From Blastocatellia bacterium (GTDB taxonomy: Bacteria > Acidobacteriota > Blastocatellia > Pyrinomonadales > Pyrinomonadaceae), in NCBI GenBank assembly GCA_003168335.1, contig PMSM01000007.1, positions 240,912 to 304,911 on the forward strand: a DNA stretch of 64,000 bases, written 5' to 3'. The notes under the pieces were generated by a model. It saw nothing but the letters and a program-made list of their open reading frames with translations, was not told the DNA's origin and made no database searches. Shown here piece after piece: positions 52,376 through 64,000 of this stretch. A program made the position numbers and the translations under genes. Position 1 is the first letter of the stretch. The number at the start of each line of letters is the position of its first letter.

Positions 52376-52591
52376 ATGGATACGCTTGAAATACTTGATG
52401 TGGTGGCGCTGGTCGAAGACTTGGATTCCGAAGGCCTGCGCCGTGGCGAAGTGGGCACGGTGGTCGAGCAGTGGAAGGATGGTGTGTTCGAAGTCGAGTT
52501 TAGCGACAATTCTGGTAAGTCCTATGCTTTCGTCGCTCTGCGTCCCGAGCAGGTGATCAAACTGCACTTTCGTAAAGACGAAGCTGCGTGA
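52376..52591 (+). CDS. DUF4926-like protein
   Basis: 71 aa SH3-like small protein: LEILDVVALVEDLDSEGLRR, GEVGTVVEQWKDGVFEVEFS, and YAFVALRPEQVIKLH. Matches DUF4926 length and layout. Partner of the DUF6883-like protein directly upstream. No signal peptide, so cytoplasmic. Confidence 0.7.
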   Translation: MDTLEILDVVALVEDLDSEGLRRGEVGTVVEQWKDGVFEVEFSDNSGKSYAFVALRPEQVIKLHFRKDEAA

Positions 52592-52623
52592 GTCAGAGAC
52601 AAGCATTCCGAACTCGATAAGCT

Positions 52624-53367
52624 ATGAAACGATATCTACCTTTCATCATCATCGTTGTGGTCCTGGTCGCTGTGATTGCGATCTTTTCGGTCACCTTGCG
52701 AAGAGGAAACGGCGGCGGCGATTCGGGCGTGGGTCTGGCTAACTCAAATCAGCCGGCGCAAGTCGCCGGCAATACCACCGCTCCGAATCAGTCGACGGCC
52801 GGGCAGTCAACTCCCGGCCAATCGCCCGGCCAGGGCGGACTGACGAAACCAAATGTCAAAGTCAGTTCACCGGTCGTGCTCGAAGAGTATGGCGACTATC
52901 AATGTCCGCCGTGCGGCCAACTGTATCCTGAACTCAAACAGATCGAACATGAATACGGCGACCAGGTGCAGATCGTGTTTCATCATTTTCCTTTGACGAA
53001 GATACACAAGAACGCGATGGCCGCTGCTCATGCCGCTGAGGCCGCGCGCAATCAAAATAAGTTTTGGGAGATGCACGACCGTCTGTATCGCAATCAGAAA
53101 GAGTGGGTTGACCAGGAAGATCCGCGTCCGATCTTTCTTTCGTATGCGCGGCAACTTAACCTCAAGGTCGAGCAATTTACGAGCGATATGGACAGCAATC
53201 TGGTCGACCAGAGGATTAGCGCCGACATCCAGCGGGGCACCGCTGCCGGAGTGACCGGCACGCCTACGGTTTTTATCGACACTTACATGCTGCGTTATGA
53301 GGCCACTAACCCTGAAGGTCTCCGGAAGGGTATTAACGCGATGCTGACTAGAAAAGCGACTGGATAG
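52624..53367 (+). CDS. DsbA-like membrane-anchored thioredoxin
   Basis: 247 aa. One N-terminal helix (LPFIIIVVVLVAVIAIFSVT), a Gly/Ser/Gln/Pro-rich linker, then a thioredoxin fold of the DsbA/BdbD kind: active site EEYGDYQCPPCGQLYPEL near 95, a helical insert (HKNAMAAAHAAEAARNQNKF), and the cis-Pro strand GVTGTPTVFIDTYML. Likely a periplasmic disulfide oxidoreductase anchored in the inner membrane. No DsbB-type partner nearby. 32 bases after the DUF4926 gene. Confidence 0.9.
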   Translation: MKRYLPFIIIVVVLVAVIAIFSVTLRRGNGGGDSGVGLANSNQPAQVAGNTTAPNQSTAGQSTPGQSPGQGGLTKPNVKVSSPVVLEEYGDYQCPPCGQLYPELKQIEHEYGDQVQIVFHHFPLTKIHKNAMAAAHAAEAARNQNKFWEMHDRLYRNQKEWVDQEDPRPIFLSYARQLNLKVEQFTSDMDSNLVDQRISADIQRGTAAGVTGTPTVFIDTYMLRYEATNPEGLRKGINAMLTRKATG

Positions 53368-53477
53368 TGTCGCTGGGAACAGCGGTCCCGCTCGGCTCTC
53401 GGCTGCAACCCAGACTTCTATGGCGGCGATTAACCTGTTGGCTTCCGCGACTTAAACTTCTCAAGCTCAAGTTCTTG

Positions 53478-53506
53478 TTGACATGTCGCCCACCTCCCTT
53501 TATAGT
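53478..53506 (+). promoter_or_regulatory. strong predicted sigma-70 promoter for smc
   Basis: Perfect TTGACA, 17-base spacer, TATAGT. Predicts a 5' leader of about 60 bases. The best promoter match in the window. Confidence 0.8.
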
Positions 53507-53574
53507 GCAGCCCCGTAGGTCGCCTTTGATGCTCACTTCGGTCGTCACCCCCCGCATCAAATCGACGGATGCCG

Positions 53575-57444
<3,870 letters not shown>

Positions 57445-57594
57445 CCAGTCAATCCAACGACCAGGTTCTCAATCAACGTCCCAATTTGATTTTCTCCGCG
57501 CCAATTCGTTCTCCAGGTTTGCGCACGGAGAGATGCAGCATGGCTAGAGTGGCAACCAATAATGGACGGCTCAACGAGCCCAGAGCGGGCGGCA

Positions 57595-57798
57595 GAATTT
57601 AGCCCAGGGTGAAGCAAGCGCCGCGAGCGGAACCCTGGGGTACCAGCCTCTCAGATTAACAAGCCCGCTTTAGCGGGCGACAGAGAGTAGATCACGTATC
57701 TTCTGTCGCCCGCTAAAGCGGGCTTGAGATTCTTTAGTGCGACCGATCCCCGGGCTTACGCCCGGGGCTACTGATATGCCGCCTGCTTTGCAGGCTGG
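57595..57798. repeat. nested palindrome cluster after smc
   Basis: Centre: perfect 24-bp arms at 57661-57684 (AAGCCCGCTTTAGCGGGCGA, CAGA) and 57702-57725. Left: AATTTAGCCCAGGG..CCCTGGGGTACC. Right: CCCCGGGCTTACGCCCGGGG, CTACTGATATGCCGCC, GCCTGCTTTGCAGGC. Together they occupy most of the 542-bp gap 57445-57986; the remainder shows nothing recognisable. Confidence 0.75.
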
Positions 57799-57986
57799 TA
57801 GCAGAGTTTTTCTAAGGTCGGACAGTTCGTCACAAAAACAAGAACCTTTGGACTTGCGACGAAGTCGCCCGCAAAGGTTGCGCAGAGAACCAAAGCAATC
57901 ACCACGGTACCATTTCCCAACTTGCGTTCTGGTCCGGCATCGTCTAAAAGTAATTCCCCAGCAGGTACCACTGCCAGCGAGCACTC

Positions 57987-58736
57987 ATGCGATCCATTTC
58001 CGACATCATTCGAACGCAAATATCCAGTTTGAGATTTTCCTGGGCGGTGCTTTTGATTCTCAGCGCTGCAATTCTTTCGTTTCCCCAGGATGCTTCAAAG
58101 CGCAACGATCGCCCGCCGGCGTCGGCCGCAACGCCGCGCCGGGAAGATAATAAAAAGCCGCCCGACGCCAGCCGTTACTCTTATGAATTCACCAAGGCTG
58201 AGTTTTTTATTAGCCACATTTTGATCGAGCACGATGCGATTGGCCGCGGCGAGATCACGTTCGAGCGCCAGGGCGAGGAAAAACCGATCGTTGAGCCGAT
58301 AGAATTATCCATCGCCGCGCTAGGCCGGATTCTTGGTCTATGGACTGAATTGCGATTCCTGGATTCGACTGAGAATTATCAAACGGCCAAAAGTTTTGCT
58401 CACCTGGGCACCTATCACCTGCACATGGACGACGGCCAACGCCGACGGACCGCGGAGTTCAACTGGAGCACCAATAAAGAAGCCTGGGCCCTGACAAGCG
58501 AGTATCGGCGCGTCTCTGATCAAGCCATCCTGATTTTCAATATCAAGCTCGCGCGCGAGATGCAGCCGCTCAACGCACCGCAGCTCCTGAACGAGATGGA
58601 GATGCTGTTGACTCGCGATGGGTTATCAGATCCTTACCAACTCGTGCCGCTGTTGACTGACCTGAAGACCGACGAACGCATCCCGCTGATCGCCCGCAAT
58701 CATGCTGACAGGATTCTGAAGAAGATCGAGAAGTAG
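57987..58736 (+). CDS. exported protein of unknown function
   Basis: 249 aa. Hydrophobic signal segment SWAVLLILSAAILSFPQDAS, a Lys/Pro/Arg-rich linker, and a folded domain with YSYEFTKAEFFISHILIEHD, GRGEITFERQ, PIELSIAALGRILGLWTELR, LTSEYRRVSDQAILIFNIK. The C-terminal 60 residues look helical (LLNEMEMLLTRDGLSDPYQL). I do not recognise the family. Repeats lie on both sides. Probably periplasmic. Confidence 0.6.
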   Translation: MRSISDIIRTQISSLRFSWAVLLILSAAILSFPQDASKRNDRPPASAATPRREDNKKPPDASRYSYEFTKAEFFISHILIEHDAIGRGEITFERQGEEKPIVEPIELSIAALGRILGLWTELRFLDSTENYQTAKSFAHLGTYHLHMDDGQRRRTAEFNWSTNKEAWALTSEYRRVSDQAILIFNIKLAREMQPLNAPQLLNEMEMLLTRDGLSDPYQLVPLLTDLKTDERIPLIARNHADRILKKIEK

Positions 58737-58742
58737 TAAGTT

Positions 58743-59089
58743 GGCGAAGCCGACGGCATATTAGTAGCCCGGAGCGTAAGCTGTGGGTAACGAATCCGAT
58801 TATGAAGAATCCAAGCCCGCGAATGCGGGCGGCATAGAGCGAGCCGTATGGTCCTATGTCGCTCCTCCAGATTCCATTTGATGGACGTTAACCACGGGCT
58901 TACGCCCGTGGCTACTAATATGCCGCCCGCTGCGCAGGCTGGTTGATGCGTTACGTCATCAGGACGGCAACCGTCAGTGAGGTCGGAAGAATTCTGTCGC
59001 CCCGGGCTCACTTCTTGTTGGTGGAACCTGACCACGGGCTTACGCCCGTGGCTACTAATATGCCGCCTGCTGCGCAGGCTGGTTGACGC
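58743..59089. repeat. array of TAGCC-head palindromes
   Basis: Two near-identical copies of about 58 bases in direct orientation (58891-58949 and 59031-59089): CCACGGGCTTACGCCCGTGG, CTACTAATATGCCGCC, then GCTGCGCAGGCTGG. A diverged inverted copy (GGCATATTAGTAGCC) is at 58755-58790 and AAGCCCGCGAATGCGGGCGG at 58812. This accounts for the 380-bp gap 58737-59116. Confidence 0.8.
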
Positions 59090-59116
59090 CTGCGCCTAAT
59101 TGTCGATTTGGAAACA

Positions 59117-60163
59117 TTAAGCGCTCCCAGCAATCCACCTAAAAAACTCAACCACTCGACTCTCAGCCCAGAAACGTTCTTCGCCTGAGTTCGCCGACAA
59201 GAACGCTACGTGGCCGCCGCGCTTCGTAGCAATCAGCAGCACGTAAGGATTCGCTGCGATTGAAGGATCGCTCATTGGCTCGAAGGGAATGAAAGGATCG
59301 TCTTCGGCGTGGATGATCAGGGTCGGGATGCGAATACGACCGATGAAGGGCCGGGAACTGGCTTGGGCGTAGTAATCATTCGCGTCCGCGAAACCGAACA
59401 ACGGTGCGACATAGTGGTTGTCGAATTGTTCGACACTGCGAATACCGCGCAGGCCGCTGGAATCGTAGCGACCGGGAAAGAGCTTTTCCTTAACCTTGAT
59501 GCGGTTTTTTAAACGCCGCAGAAAGTCCTGCTGATAAATCCAGTTGCGCCTCCGGGCGATCAAACTCGTGCTCGCACGCAGATCAATCGAAGGCGACACC
59601 GCGCAGATGGCTTTCAGTTCCGGCGGCGGGCTTTCCCCATACTCTCCCGCCAGTTTCAAAACCATGTTGCCGCCGAGGGAAAAACCGGCGATGAAAAGCC
59701 GCGACAGATGATCGCGCGCGATCAGTTCATCGATCACCGCGCGCAGATCGCCGGTCAGTCCTCCGTGATAGATCGTCGGCGAAAGATGTTCAGTCCCGCC
59801 GCAGTTGCGAAAGTTAACGCGCACGACATTAAAGCCGGCGCGGAACATTTTGTCCGCCGTGGTCAACATGTATGACGATGCCGTTGAACCTTCCATGCCA
59901 TGCCACATCACCAGCGTTGGTTGCTCTGCTCGATCGGGCTGCCAGCGACACCGGGCCAGGACCTGGCTGCCGGACTCAACTTCGAATAAACGTTCTTCGT
60001 CGCCGGTGCGATCGCCTGAGCGAAACCGGCGTGGCCAGAGATACGCTCCGATGGTTTGCGCGTCGCCCTGTTTGAGCAGGCGATGAGGGATGAAAGGTTT
60101 GGTTTTGAAGTCGCGGGCTATTCGCGCGAGCAGGGAAGAGATGGAGGTTTCATCGTGGGGCAT
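59117..60163 (-). CDS. YheT-like alpha/beta hydrolase
   Basis: 348 aa. Alpha/beta-hydrolase fold: oxyanion region VMWHGMEGSTASSYM, nucleophile elbow in FIAGFSLGGNMVLKLAGEYG (Ser near 175), acid in IIHAEDDPFIPFEPM, and His in KRGGHVAFLS. The N-terminal PHRLLKQGDAQTIGAYLWPR is typical of the YheT/ABHD1-3 group. Likely an esterase or lipase on unknown substrates. All triad residues are present. Upstream lie repeats and then the POTRA gene on the same strand. Confidence 0.88.
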   Translation of the reverse strand: MPHDETSISSLLARIARDFKTKPFIPHRLLKQGDAQTIGAYLWPRRFRSGDRTGDEERLFEVESGSQVLARCRWQPDRAEQPTLVMWHGMEGSTASSYMLTTADKMFRAGFNVVRVNFRNCGGTEHLSPTIYHGGLTGDLRAVIDELIARDHLSRLFIAGFSLGGNMVLKLAGEYGESPPPELKAICAVSPSIDLRASTSLIARRRNWIYQQDFLRRLKNRIKVKEKLFPGRYDSSGLRGIRSVEQFDNHYVAPLFGFADANDYYAQASSRPFIGRIRIPTLIIHAEDDPFIPFEPMSDPSIAANPYVLLIATKRGGHVAFLSANSGEERFWAESRVVEFFRWIAGSA

Positions 60164-60215
60164 TGGCTTGGATCACCCAGTCCACATGCTTGCGCGGCTG
60201 GTACCGTCTTCCTCA

Positions 60216-60404
60216 CGCCGAAGGCGTGACATGCAATAGCCGGGGGCAACGCCCCCGGTTCAAGACCAACAAAGGATTCCGACCCCGAAGGGGTCGCACA
60301 GCGAGGGAGATTCCGACCTCTTCAGGGTCGCCATTCATTCCGAATGCGATCCGGGGGCATCGCTTCGCTTGCCCCCGGCTACTATCTTTGACGCTTTCAG
60401 CGTC
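60216..60404. repeat. inverted pair of REP elements
   Basis: Left: CGCCGAAGGCG, TGACATGCAATAGCC, CCGGGGGCAACGCCCCCGG (60240-60258). Right, inverted: CCGGGGGCATCG..GCCCCCGG, CTACTATCTTT, GACGCTTTCAGCGTC (60390-60404). Between them GACCCCGAAGGGGTC. Same layout as the RAYT elements but with different palindromes. Ends 9 bases from the POTRA gene stop. Confidence 0.75.
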
Positions 60405-60413
60405 AGTAACAGT

Positions 60414-61751
60414 TCATTTGAAACTAATAATGACATCGACAGTCTTGCTTTGCGCGTCAGGTTTTGTTTCCACTTCAACCCTGGCGCGGGAACTGCTGTG
60501 CGATCGTTGCATCAAACCATTCATGAACTCTCGCAGGCCGGTCTGCCGGAAATCATCAATGTATGACTCGTCAAATACTGCGTTGGAACCAAGCGTCCAC
60601 TTTGCCTTCAATTGCTCCGCGTCTTCCGGAGACAGGCCCGTGATGATCAACTTGCCCATGAAATACCGAGGCCCCTCAGTCACGCCGATTCGATAGCTCA
60701 CGCGCCGGGTTGAATCGTCGAACTCCACGGACTCTTTGACCCCGGCGGCCATATATCCCCGGTGGCCGTAAGCCTTTCGCACATCCTTCAGGCCCTTGTC
60801 TATCTTGAGGCCGTCGGCAACTTCGCCGGCTTTCATTCCCAATGCAATCGCCAAATCCTCGTTAGTCAACGCCTGGTTCCCGGACCATTCGGCCGCTTCC
60901 CACGAATAGACCACGCCTTCGTCAACCGCAATTGTGACCGCCACTCCACCGGCGCACTGGCTCGGCGATTCTTCAACTACGGCGGTCGGCGGCTGAAACT
61001 GTGCGCGCAGATGTCCCAGATGACGATAGAGCGGAAACAGCGTGTAGTCAGCAAACACGCCGGCGTTCTTGCGCGAGTAATCACTCTTGAGCAAAGACTG
61101 GGAAGCCTTAATCAGGTCGGCCTCAGAGATTGCGGCCGCGCCCTGAAAGTGCAGCGAGCACACCGGGATCTTAACGCCCTCGACCGTAAATAGAATTTCT
61201 TGCCGGCCATTGCCTGAATACGGCATATGCTCGACGCGACCAGAGATTCCCTTCTGGCTCAACAACCGCTGCAAGGCCGCGGCGATCTTGTCGGTCGTGG
61301 TGCCCGCTTCGGGCGCAGTTCCGTCAAAGAAGGGCACATCCTGTCTAATCGCCCGAGCGATCTCGTCCTCGCGAAACCAGACAAAGTTCTCAAAGACCAC
61401 CGGCAAATTTCTGGACGCTTCTTCGACCTCGAAGATCAAAGTGGTTTCGTTATTGGCGGTGTGAACTTTGTATCCCAGTTTTTTGAACAGGCCCGACTGC
61501 ATCAGTTTCTCGGCCGCCGCGTCGATGGCCTCGCGAGTCACGCTATCGCCAGCTTTAAGGCCGCTGGCATCCAGGGCCTGCTGTGCTGTCAATCGCTTAA
61601 GGCCGACGAATTCGATCCGGCGCAACGTTACTGGCTGCTGCGCCCGGCCAGGCGTGCTGGACACGAACAACAGCGCTACAAAGATCGCGGTGAGCCCCAG
61701 GCTCTGGTGCCAGTGACGAATGCTCAAATGGTAATTGTGCGTGTTTCTCAT
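60414..61751 (-). CDS. POTRA-domain exported protein without barrel
   Basis: 445 aa. Signal peptide (LTAIFVALLFVSSTPGRAQQ), then POTRA-like units: VTLRRIEFVGLKRLTAQQAL at about 41-110, a second through FRED..GISGRVE, a third near SLHFQGAAAISEADLI, another near EWSGNQALTNEDLAIALGMK and a last near YFMGKLIITGLSPEDAEQL. No BamA/TamA-type C-terminal beta-barrel is present; the protein ends VEVETKPDAQSKTVDVIISFK. It resembles the periplasmic part of an outer-membrane assembly factor. Role in envelope biogenesis is inferred. Confidence 0.85.
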   Translation of the reverse strand: MRNTHNYHLSIRHWHQSLGLTAIFVALLFVSSTPGRAQQPVTLRRIEFVGLKRLTAQQALDASGLKAGDSVTREAIDAAAEKLMQSGLFKKLGYKVHTANNETTLIFEVEEASRNLPVVFENFVWFREDEIARAIRQDVPFFDGTAPEAGTTTDKIAAALQRLLSQKGISGRVEHMPYSGNGRQEILFTVEGVKIPVCSLHFQGAAAISEADLIKASQSLLKSDYSRKNAGVFADYTLFPLYRHLGHLRAQFQPPTAVVEESPSQCAGGVAVTIAVDEGVVYSWEAAEWSGNQALTNEDLAIALGMKAGEVADGLKIDKGLKDVRKAYGHRGYMAAGVKESVEFDDSTRRVSYRIGVTEGPRYFMGKLIITGLSPEDAEQLKAKWTLGSNAVFDESYIDDFRQTGLREFMNGLMQRSHSSSRARVEVETKPDAQSKTVDVIISFK

Positions 61752-61820
61752 CGGGTTGACTCCGGCCCCGCGCTTAAAGCATCTTCAGCAGTATCCGATT
61801 CTAGCTTGTATGGTTTGAGC

Positions 61821-62426
61821 ATGGAAGGCAGGCAATTGAAAACTGGCGGCAAGCCGGCCCTAGCCACCAGACGCGATCTGATAATCGCGGCGTGGGATCG
61901 TCTGGGACGTGCCACGATTGGCGAATCCGAACTCCGCGAGATTCAACGATCGATTCGCGGTGAGTTCGGTCCGGGGGCCAACGAAAGCCCGGCGGCCATT
62001 GCTCGCATGCTGGCCGATGAAGGCGCGGAGTTGCGGCATCCTGAAGTTATTGAGTTCGATGCTTGCTGGCGCGAAGCGAAGATCGAAAGCGAGCGCGAAA
62101 AACTCAAGGGGTTGGAGGACTTCCTCGCAGGAAAACCTCTGCGACTCAAGAAAGCCGAGATCCTAATCAAGAAACTAGAGAAGTTGCGTAAGAGTTCGGA
62201 AAGCTCAGGCGATCAGATAAGTTCAAAGCAGGCGAAAAATATGGCGGCCAATGGCAGGCAAATCGCCGAGTCATTGGCGAAAGATCAAACCCTGAATCAA
62301 ACGCAACGCGACGAGCAGGCCGAGATTGCGGCGTGGCTCAAGGTGTGGATTCAAACGCCTGGTTTGTTTGCGGATTGGCTCGAACTCCGTCGGCGCTCGC
62401 CGGATTTCATTGGGAGATTCGGTTAG
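61821..62426 (+). CDS. hypothetical basic alpha-helical protein
   Basis: 201 aa from ATG 61821 (MEGRQLKTGGKPALATRRDL). The open frame runs 198 codons further upstream, but that part is antisense to the POTRA gene. Highly charged and helical: DLIIAAWDRLGRATIGESEL, REIQRSIRGEFGPG, KLKGLEDFLAGKPLRLKKAE and LRKSSESSGDQISSKQAKNM. No known motif. Divergent from the POTRA gene with a 69-bp gap. Possibly a nucleic-acid-binding small protein, but I cannot support a family. Confidence 0.5.
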   Translation: MEGRQLKTGGKPALATRRDLIIAAWDRLGRATIGESELREIQRSIRGEFGPGANESPAAIARMLADEGAELRHPEVIEFDACWREAKIESEREKLKGLEDFLAGKPLRLKKAEILIKKLEKLRKSSESSGDQISSKQAKNMAANGRQIAESLAKDQTLNQTQRDEQAEIAAWLKVWIQTPGLFADWLELRRRSPDFIGRFG

Positions 62427-62437
62427 CGCCGCTTTTG

Positions 62438-62803
62438 ATGTCCGACAAACTTCAGTTTGTCGATCTCTCACGATGGAACATTCGCCCACGGAACTCAACG
62501 ACAAACTAAAGGAACCTCTGACTAAGTGTCTGCGACGCGTAGCGTCCGCATGAACTTAGCCCGGCGTTTCAACGCCGGGATCAGGTTAGTCTCTGTTCTC
62601 GTCGCGTAGCGACGATTGAATCCGTTGGTTTCAGGCGTCGCTACGCGACGCGAACACCTCGTTGCCCCTTCCCGGCCTTGAAAGGCCGGGCTAAATTCAT
62701 ACCGACGCTACGCGTCGAAAGTACTTGATCAGAGTTTCCTTCAGTTTGTCGCTTCAAGTTGAGAAAGCGTTAGAGCATCGACAAACTGAAGTTTGTCGGA
62801 CAT
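62438..62803. repeat. nested giant palindrome of about 366 bp
   Basis: Outer arms 62438-62464 and 62777-62803 are perfect 27-base inverted repeats (ATGTCCGACAAACTTCAG, TTTGTCGAT). Inside, symmetric about 62625: GACGCGTAGCGTC (62534) with GACGCTACGCGTC (62704); TTAGCCCGGC..GCCGGGA (62556-62580) with 62670-62694; GTCGCGTAGCGACG (62601) with CGTCGCTACGCGAC (62636). Occupies most of the 491-bp gap 62427-62917. Confidence 0.85.
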
Positions 62804-62810
62804 AAACATC

Positions 62811-62880
62811 GCCGCTCCTAAAGGAGCTTCTCAAATCCTTCACTACGGCATGGCCATAAATATTTCGTCCCTCCGGGACT
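62811..62880. repeat. GCTCCTAAAGGAGC-family palindromes
   Basis: GCCGCTCCTAAAGGAGCTTC and TAAATATTTCGTCCCTCCGG, GACTC. Related to the cluster at 40151-40292. Lies between the giant palindrome and the gatA stop. Confidence 0.6.
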
Positions 62881-62917
62881 CTCCGCATCAACAGGCTTAT
62901 GTTCTTGATTGAGCGTT

Positions 62918-64000
62918 CTAAGCGAACACTCGCGGCCGGGCATTCAACGGACGCGCTGTCTGATAGGCGTGAGCCAGGCGAAGCAATCTCGCTTCGCTCC
63001 AGTAAGGGCCGAGTAGTTGCAGTCCTATCGGCAGTCCGTCAGAGGACAGTCCGCAAGGCACGCTGATGCCGGGTACTCCCGCGAGATTCGCCGTCACTGT
63101 ATAAATGTCGTTGAGGTACATCGCCAGCGGATCGTCAACCTTTTCACCGAAAAGGAATGCGGGCGTGGGCGTCGTCGGCGTCAGCACGGCGTCGCACTTC
63201 TCGAAAGCCCTGGTGAAATCCTGGCGCAGTAAGGTGCGCACCTGCTGGGCTTTCAAATAATAAGCGTCATAGTAACCGTGCGATAGCACGTAGGTGCCCA
63301 GCATAATGCGGCGCTTCACTTCCGGACCAAAACCTTCATCGCGCGTCTTGCGATACATTTCCTTTAGCGCCGGGGCGTCTTTGGCCCGAAAGCCGTAGCG
63401 GACGCCGTCAAAGCGCGCCAGGTTCGAAGAAGCCTCGGCCGTGGCAATGATGTAATAGACGGCAATCGCGTATTTCGCATGCGGCAAATCGACGTCGACA
63501 ATTTCCGCGCCAAGATCGCGATAGGCTTCTATCGATTTCTCAATCGCGGCGCGCACTTCCGGATGCACGCCTTTGCCCAGCAGGACCCGGGAGACTCCGA
63601 TTCTCAAACCTTTTACGTCTTCGTTAAGTTCGGCTGAGTAATCAGGCACCGGCACGTCCGCAGTGGTCGCATCCGAACTATCGCGACCCGCGATGACTTG
63701 CAGCACCGCCGCGGCATCGCTGACTTCGCCTGCCAGGACTCCGATTTGATCGAGTGACGAACCGAACGCGACTAAACCATAACGCGACACGCGACCATAA
63801 GTAGGCTTCAATCCAATCACGCCGCACAACGCCGCAGGCTGGCGCACCGAGCCGCCGGTGTCAGAGCCGAGAGCGACCGGGACAATCCCCGCAGCGACCG
63901 CCGCGGCCGAGCCACCAGATGAACCGCCGGGCACACGGGAAAGGTCCCAGGGATTTTTCACTGGTCCAAACGCGGAGTTCTCGTTGGAAGATCCCATGGC
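62918..64000 (-). CDS. gatA: Asp/Glu-tRNA amidotransferase subunit A, 5' part outside window
   Basis: About 360 C-terminal residues; the gene starts beyond 64000. Amidase-signature enzyme: [18 protein letters not shown], glycine/serine-rich core [16 protein letters not shown] with catalytic Ser, [40 protein letters not shown], and C-terminal [20 protein letters not shown]. GatA releases ammonia from Gln or Asn for GatB, correcting misacylated Glu-tRNA-Gln and Asp-tRNA-Asn. The visible part is intact. gatB/gatC are not in view. Confidence 0.96.
   Translation of the reverse strand, partial: AMGSSNENSAFGPVKNPWDLSRVPGGSSGGSAAAVAAGIVPVALGSDTGGSVRQPAALCGVIGLKPTYGRVSRYGLVAFGSSLDQIGVLAGEVSDAAAVLQVIAGRDSSDATTADVPVPDYSAELNEDVKGLRIGVSRVLLGKGVHPEVRAAIEKSIEAYRDLGAEIVDVDLPHAKYAIAVYYIIATAEASSNLARFDGVRYGFRAKDAPALKEMYRKTRDEGFGPEVKRRIMLGTYVLSHGYYDAYYLKAQQVRTLLRQDFTRAFEKCDAVLTPTTPTPAFLFGEKVDDPLAMYLNDIYTVTANLAGVPGISVPCGLSSDGLPIGLQLLGPYWSEARLLRLAHAYQTARPLNARPRVFA

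Noticed and set aside
57595-59089. CRISPR array
   Set aside because: The repeated units are few, palindromic and unevenly spaced, in mixed orientation, without uniform spacers or cas genes.
61227-61820. Upstream extension of the hypothetical gene at 61821
   Set aside because: The region is antisense to the POTRA gene, whose signal peptide and domains are convincing.

Overview
The window reads as a chromosomal stretch of a GC-rich, diderm soil-type bacterium. My best guess is Acidobacteriota, class Blastocatellia. The guess rests on bshC (bacillithiol synthesis), a zinc-ribbon/kinase/FGE receptor, many TPR proteins, split biotin carboxylase and biotin carrier genes, and a very high load of small palindromic repeats. 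It is inference, because no rRNA marker is present. I found no tRNA, rRNA, CRISPR array or prophage. The one mobile-element gene is a REP-associated tyrosine transposase (RAYT).

Layout. 0.1-13 kb: a giant cyclic beta-1,2-glucan synthase-like protein, branched-chain aminotransferase (minus strand), an M19 dipeptidase and a DUF4436-type membrane protein. 13-16.3 kb: leuS, with a possible Leu-rich leader ORF, and a frameshifted antitoxin-like remnant. 16.4-24.8 kb: a signalling cluster of Ser/Thr kinase with FGE domain, TPR protein, zinc-ribbon membrane protein and a triple-FHA ABC transporter. 25-27.6 kb: a second TPR protein (minus) and the RAYT with its palindromic elements. 27.6-30.5 kb: a secreted protein, a TlpA-like thioredoxin, a GreA-type factor and a phosphoribosyltransferase-like protein. 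30.7-35 kb: an accessory cluster of two GNAT acetyltransferases, two DUF6916-type proteins (one Tat-exported) and three phage-tail-collar (microcystin-dependent, Mdp) proteins; the tail-protein part has its own promoter and a strong terminator.

35-41.7 kb: a lipoprotein, a CDP-alcohol phosphatidyltransferase, a zinc-ribbon membrane protein, biotin carboxylase, biotin carrier protein and a HAD phosphatase. 41.7-46.7 kb (minus): a DHDPS/HOGA-type aldolase, bshC and mutL. 46.9-52 kb: panB, panC (pantothenate) and a two-gene molybdenum hydroxylase. 52-57.4 kb: a DUF6883/DUF4926 pair, a DsbA-like thioredoxin and smc with a perfect -35 promoter. 58-64 kb: an exported protein, a YheT-like hydrolase, a POTRA-only protein, a small hypothetical protein and the C-terminal part of gatA, which runs off the window.

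The most distinctive feature is the repeat landscape. Nearly every intergenic gap over 100 bp holds GC-rich inverted repeats. Several families share a fixed head (GTCAGTACC, or TAGCC next to the palindrome) while the palindrome body varies. Two copies sit in frame inside coding genes (bshC and the molybdenum hydroxylase). One intergenic region (62438-62803) is a single nested palindrome of about 366 bp built from such units. The RAYT at 27038-27490, flanked by two inverted copies and with a solo copy 9 kb away, is a plausible enzyme for at least one family. The two most interesting protein systems are the GNAT/DUF6916/Mdp cluster and the kinase/FHA-ABC cluster.
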